Source of the DNA: Chloroflexota bacterium
Lineage (GTDB): Bacteria; Chloroflexota; Anaerolineae; Aggregatilineales; Aggregatilineaceae
DNA length: 7,511 nt
Direction: 5' to 3'
Assembly (NCBI GenBank): GCA_016234525.1
Contig: JACRBK010000047.1
Location: 1-7,511, forward strand
Shown: in pieces, positions 4,473-7,511 of the stretch
Layout: each line of letters begins with the position of its first letter
Numbering within the stretch: the first letter of the stretch is position 1
Notes under the pieces: generated by a model
The model's input: only the letters and a program-made list of their open reading frames with translations
What the model was told of the DNA's origin: nothing
Database searches by the model: none
Position numbers and translations under genes: made by a program

Positions 4473-6062
4473 TTATTGCGCGAATTTTTGAACGAAGTAA
4501 TCCGGGTTCAGTTTTTCGCCGGTGGCGAATTCCAGCGCGTCATTCCAGTGCAGGGTGCTGCCCAGTTCGAACACGCGCTTGCGGAAAAATTCTCCCGCCG
4601 CCGGACGCCCTACGATACCGCCTGCGTGTTGGCGCAGCCAGCCATCCCACTGCAACGACATCATACGCCCCAGCAGGTAATTCTGATAATAGGCCGGGGC
4701 CAGCGCGATATGATACTTGGTCGCCCAGTCGGGCTGTTTTTCGCGTCCCTCCGGTTTGATGACCAACTGGTATTTCTGCACCAGATCCCACCACGCCCCA
4801 TTAAGATCACGCGAGGGGTCTTCGTACATCAACCGCTCGAAATTCACCACGACCATCACCCAGCGGGCGAAGATCAGTTCTTCCAGGCGGAAACGCTGGA
4901 ATCCGGCTTCTCCGGCGCGGCGGGCTTCGTCGCGCGGGGCGCGGAGAACCTGCGCGTGCCATTCAGGATCGAGCGTGATCGCGCCCATCAACATCGCCAT
5001 CGCCTCGGTGCGGAGGATGTGCGGGAACGAACGCAGCATCCAGGGCAGGTCCATCGGCAGATATTTGTCGTAAACACCATGTCCCAGTTCGTGCAGCAGC
5101 GTTTCGGCCCAACGCAGCGTCGGCTTGAGGTTACAGAGGGTGCGCACGTCGCCCTCGCGGTCAACATGCATACAGAAAGCGTGCTGATCTTTGCCTTCGC
5201 GTTCGTACAGGTCGCTGCGGCCTAAAATATCGCGCACTTCCATGCCCAGCCCGTCATAGGTGCGGGTTGCCAGTTCGACCAGATCACGCCCGCCAAACAG
5301 CGAATCAAAATTGTAGCTGCTGAGCATGGGCGCGCGCTGGAAAAACGGATCGGCATAATGCCAGGGCATCAACTCTTCTACGGGAACGCGGAAACGCGCG
5401 CTGAGTTCGGCATCGAGGTCGGCCTTGGCGCGGCGGAACGGCTCGTCAATTTTGGCGGCCAGCGTATCGAGCATGGCGTACAACCAGTCGGGATCAAGCT
5501 CGTTGAGGATCAGGCTCATGCGGTGGAAGTTGTCGTATCCCATGCGGCGGGCGGCATCGTTGCGCAGCACCGCCAGACGGCGAATTTGATCAGCGACGCG
5601 CGGCCCGATCTCTTTGCTGGCTTCCCAGGCGGCGCGGCGTTTTTCGGAGTCGTCTTCCAGGCGCAGAATATCGTCAATCGCGTTCGCGTTGAGGCGCTGA
5701 CCGTCCACCACCGGGCGGAAGTTGGTATAAGCATCATCCAGCACTTTCGCCAGTTCCGTCATTTCGTCAATCGTCGCGAGATCACGCTGGCCCTCGGCAA
5801 AGCCCAGGTGCAGCAGGTGGACGATCCGTTTTAAGTGGGCATCATCCCCGGCGGCTCCGCTTTCGTCCCAGTTTTTGTACTGGCGGTAAGGCTCTGGCGC
5901 TGCCCAAAAACGCATCCAGGCCGCGCGCGATTGGGCCGCCGCGTCCAGGGCTTCGGGCGTGCCGGTTGTCGCGGCTTGCCAGCCCGTCAGGTTGATATCA
6001 ATCGAAAGTTCACGGATCTGGGCCGTGATCTGGTCTACGGCGGTGCGAATTCCATCTGACAT
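4473..6062 (-). CDS. M2/M3-like zinc metallopeptidase (oligopeptidase)
   Basis: A 529-aa gluzincin peptidase. The zinc site is visible: HELGH (324-328) provides two His ligands and the general-base Glu325, and Glu353 in RTEAMAM is the expected third ligand about 25 residues later. Upstream, RRAAWEASKEIGPRVADQIR (142-161) and LRNDAARRMGYDNF (166-179) are typical of the helical cleft that limits these enzymes to short peptides. YYQNYLLG (458-465) matches the conserved C-terminal Tyr-rich segment near the active site. There is no signal peptide or membrane segment, so it is predicted to be a cytoplasmic enzyme trimming short peptides. The family lies between M3 oligopeptidases (usually about 600-700 aa) and M2 (ACE-like) enzymes; I cannot assign it more finely. 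GAGGA (6068-6072) lies 5 nt before the ATG. It follows the hydrolase by about 100 bp, with a hairpin between them. Confidence 0.92.
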   Translation of the reverse strand: MSDGIRTAVDQITAQIRELSIDINLTGWQAATTGTPEALDAAAQSRAAWMRFWAAPEPYRQYKNWDESGAAGDDAHLKRIVHLLHLGFAEGQRDLATIDEMTELAKVLDDAYTNFRPVVDGQRLNANAIDDILRLEDDSEKRRAAWEASKEIGPRVADQIRRLAVLRNDAARRMGYDNFHRMSLILNELDPDWLYAMLDTLAAKIDEPFRRAKADLDAELSARFRVPVEELMPWHYADPFFQRAPMLSSYNFDSLFGGRDLVELATRTYDGLGMEVRDILGRSDLYEREGKDQHAFCMHVDREGDVRTLCNLKPTLRWAETLLHELGHGVYDKYLPMDLPWMLRSFPHILRTEAMAMLMGAITLDPEWHAQVLRAPRDEARRAGEAGFQRFRLEELIFARWVMVVVNFERLMYEDPSRDLNGAWWDLVQKYQLVIKPEGREKQPDWATKYHIALAPAYYQNYLLGRMMSLQWDGWLRQHAGGIVGRPAAGEFFRKRVFELGSTLHWNDALEFATGEKLNPDYFVQKFAQ

Positions 6063-6120
6063 AAAAATCCTCGCTTAATCAAAGTTTTTAACGAACTGGT
6101 CTAGAGTTTACCGTAGGATA

Positions 6121-6163
6121 GATCATCCGGGTAGGGGCAGGATCGGCCTGCCCCCCGGTGATC
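6121..6163. repeat. Long hairpin at the hydrolase stop codon, sharing the GTAGGGGCAGG motif
   Basis: The inner stem GGGGCAGG / CCTGCCCC (6134-6141/6147-6154) with a 5-nt loop is continued by an outer stem, GATCA-T-CCGG (6121-6130) with CCGG-TGATC (6155-6163), with one bulged T and an unpaired GTA. The right arm overlaps the first two plus-strand positions of the hydrolase stop codon. GTAGGGGCAGG (6131-6141) is identical to 4224-4234 in the nested element, so this is probably a related repeat. It may end or stabilise the hydrolase transcript, but no U-tract follows on the minus strand. Confidence 0.7.
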
Positions 6164-7049
6164 AGGAGCCTTCTGCATCCTCCAGCGCGATCTGTTCGAC
6201 CACCCATTGGACCGCCTCGACGACCAGCGCCGGTTCGTCATCCTGGATCATGTGGCCGCTTTTTTCAGCGAAAATATGCTGGCTGTTAGAAGACATCGTC
6301 GCCAGATCGGTCTGAAGATCGTACCACGCCTGCCGGAAGGCTTCGTTCTCCTCGTCTGTCGGACTGGTGAGCGGCGCGTCCTCCTGAGTCGCGGTCAGCA
6401 CCACCAGCGGTATATCCCCGAACACAGGTTCCGGCCCCTCGGCACGCACAGCGCGGAGCTGTTCCTGGGTGGCATACCACGCCTCAAGCGTGATGCCTTC
6501 AGGATCACGCCAGGCGTTGATGAACTCTTCTTCCCAGGCGGGCGAAAGTTCGCCAAACCGCAGCATAACGTCTTCATGAGTCACGTCCACCAGCACCATC
6601 CCGGCGACCTCGTCAGGATAAGTGTGCGCGAACAGCCGGATGTTATGGCCGCCGAACGAATGCCCCACCAACACATACGGACCTGGCACGCGCGCATTCT
6701 CTAACAGAGTATGCAATTCCTCCGCGATGACCTGGCTGGTGCGCGGCATAAGCGGGCTGGGATCGCTGCCGCCCAGCCCGGCCCGATCATACGAACAGAC
6801 GCGCGTAAAGCGGGCGATCCGTCCCTGGACACGCAGCCATGCGCGCCCAGTGCTGCCCGTTCCTGAATCGAGAATCACTGTCGGCGATCCCTCGCCCTGA
6901 CAGTCGATGTACAGCGAATATCCGCCAATATCGACCAGACCGCTGGTAATCGGTGGATCATCCTGCGCCCCGGCGAACGGCAGCCCGGCGCTGACGAGCA
7001 AGATCAACAACCCAACCAGCGCGATCCAGGTCTTGAGATAACGGTGCAT
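6162..7049 (-). CDS. Secreted alpha/beta hydrolase
   Basis: A 295-aa alpha/beta-hydrolase-fold enzyme with an export signal. The signal peptide has a short positive N-region (His2, Arg3, Lys6), a hydrophobic core at about 8-22 and an AGA-Q site around residue 28. The nucleophile is Ser131 in GHSFGG (129-134), and the catalytic His is His266 in KSGHMIQDDEP (263-273). The acid is probably Asp224 after the LVVLTA strand (215-220). The oxyanion region is the DSGTGS loop (61-66), and RVCSYDRAGLGGSDPS (83-98) and RLFAHTYPDEVAGMVLVD (138-155) are family-typical. Cys50 and Cys85 could form a disulfide outside the cytoplasm. AGGAGG (7057-7062) stands 7 nt before the ATG, and TATAAA (7082-7087) upstream is a possible -10 without a good -35. 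A terminator lies further upstream, so it probably starts its own transcript. The substrate is unknown; esterase or lipase activity is plausible. Confidence 0.93.
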   Translation of the reverse strand: MHRYLKTWIALVGLLILLVSAGLPFAGAQDDPPITSGLVDIGGYSLYIDCQGEGSPTVILDSGTGSTGRAWLRVQGRIARFTRVCSYDRAGLGGSDPSPLMPRTSQVIAEELHTLLENARVPGPYVLVGHSFGGHNIRLFAHTYPDEVAGMVLVDVTHEDVMLRFGELSPAWEEEFINAWRDPEGITLEAWYATQEQLRAVRAEGPEPVFGDIPLVVLTATQEDAPLTSPTDEENEAFRQAWYDLQTDLATMSSNSQHIFAEKSGHMIQDDEPALVVEAVQWVVEQIALEDAEGS

Positions 7050-7119
7050 GGTACAGCCTCCTGGCTAGATAAACCTTAATTTTTATACGATCCATCTAGA
7101 ATATTGCGGTCTGTACCCC

Positions 7120-7148
7120 AAAAAACCGCCCAGAAAAATCTGAGCGGT
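7120..7148 (-). terminator. Intrinsic terminator after the right-edge gene
   Basis: The stem ACCGCCCAGA (7125-7134) with TCTGAGCGGT (7139-7148), one mismatch, closes an AAAA loop. On the minus strand it is followed directly by TTTTTT (7120-7125), a classic U-tract. It lies about 155 bp after the stop of the partial gene (7304) and before the hydrolase promoter region, so it most likely ends the right-edge transcript. Outer CCCC (7116-7119) and GGGG (7151-7154) could extend the pairing. Confidence 0.75.
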
Positions 7149-7237
7149 GAGGGGTTAAAACATGGGAATCGGATCACGCGGTCAGAAGACCGCTGCCCTG
7201 TTGTTTCATTCTAGTTCAAATCGGGCAACCTATTTTT

Positions 7238-7272
7238 TGTAAGGACAGGGCTTGTGTCGCCTTTCCCCTACA
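7238..7272. repeat. Degenerate copy of the GTAGGGGC palindrome
   Basis: A 35-bp segment begins TGTAAGGACAGGGCTTG and ends CCCCTACA. These ends match the TGTAGGGGCAGGGCTTG start and CCCCTACA end of the inner unit at 4223-4273, with two substitutions at the left, and a GTCGCC block lies between them. The middle is shortened and the hairpins are mostly lost, so it looks like a decayed or deleted copy. It sits in the intergenic region between the right-edge gene and its terminator. Confidence 0.55.
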
Positions 7273-7303
7273 GATTTGCCCTGACACCTAGGGATTGCAG
7301 CAC

Positions 7304-7511
7304 TTACGGCTCACTCACCCGGTAAATTCCACCCTCGGCAAATTCGACCACCGGCTCAAGGTGCAGCAGTGTGATCAGTTCGGGCAGGCCATACGCCGTC
7401 GGGATACAGTATCGCTTTCGTTCAGCAGGAGCCGTGCAGAGGCTGAGATCATTAAACCACACGACCACATCAGCTTTGGGATCAAGTTCGGCCCATGCGT
7501 CTTGATCAGAG
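7304..7511 (-). CDS. C-terminal 68 residues of an unrecognised protein, partial at the right edge
   Basis: A minus-strand frame open from the window edge ends with TAA at 7304-7306. Recognisable segments are AWAELDPKADVVVWFNDL, SLCTAPAERKRYCIPT (two cysteines that could pair) and a closing VVEFAEGGIYRVSEP. The strand-rich tail ending in '..GIYRV' resembles C-terminal extracytoplasmic domains of some large membrane glycosyltransferases and other exported proteins, but that is a weak analogy and I do not name a family. A terminator downstream (7120-7148) supports a real gene end. The frame is too short for the usual ORF length cut-offs, but its composition is convincing. Confidence 0.65.
   Translation of the reverse strand, partial: SDQDAWAELDPKADVVVWFNDLSLCTAPAERKRYCIPTAYGLPELITLLHLEPVVEFAEGGIYRVSEP

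Overview
The window has the look of a mid-to-high-GC bacterial chromosome, most plausibly Chloroflexota (an Anaerolineae-like lineage). This is an inference. It rests on a small STAS/SpoIIAA-like protein of a type I associate with that phylum, a stand-alone GAF protein, an HExxH peptidase intermediate between M2 and M3, and intergenic palindromes with GTAGGGGC/GCCCCTAC ends. No rRNA, tRNA, CRISPR array, transposase or phage gene is visible.

Left edge, plus strand: the tail of a Cys-containing protein (1-116) is followed 16 bp later by a stand-alone GAF-domain protein (133-645). A strong hairpin (651-686) separates this pair from everything that follows. All remaining genes are on the minus strand and converge on that hairpin.

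Minus strand in transcription order (right to left): the C-terminal end of an unrecognised protein (7304-7511); an intrinsic terminator (7120-7148); a secreted alpha/beta hydrolase (6162-7049); a long hairpin over its stop codon (6121-6163); a cytoplasmic M2/M3-like zinc peptidase (4473-6062); a 365-bp gene-free stretch holding five palindromes (4198-4451); then a compact cluster. The cluster is a tail-anchored TIR-domain protein (3568-4107), a 574-aa protein whose C-terminal third looks like a nucleoside phosphorylase/nucleosidase (1790-3514), an FMN nitroreductase (1250-1771) and a STAS-like protein (697-1137). Gaps inside the cluster are 53, 18 and 112 bp.

The most interesting part is the TIR / nucleosidase-like / nitroreductase cluster. 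It joins a membrane-anchored domain that in other proteins cleaves or senses NAD-type nucleotides, a large uncharacterised protein with recognisable nucleosidase active-site elements, and a flavin oxidoreductase. A shared nucleotide-signalling or stress-response role is possible but is only a hypothesis, because no classical defence gene lies beside it. The second notable item is a family of GTAGGGGC-type palindromes at several intergenic positions. Two start codons were moved inward from the longest ORF because good ribosome-binding sites precede internal ATGs.
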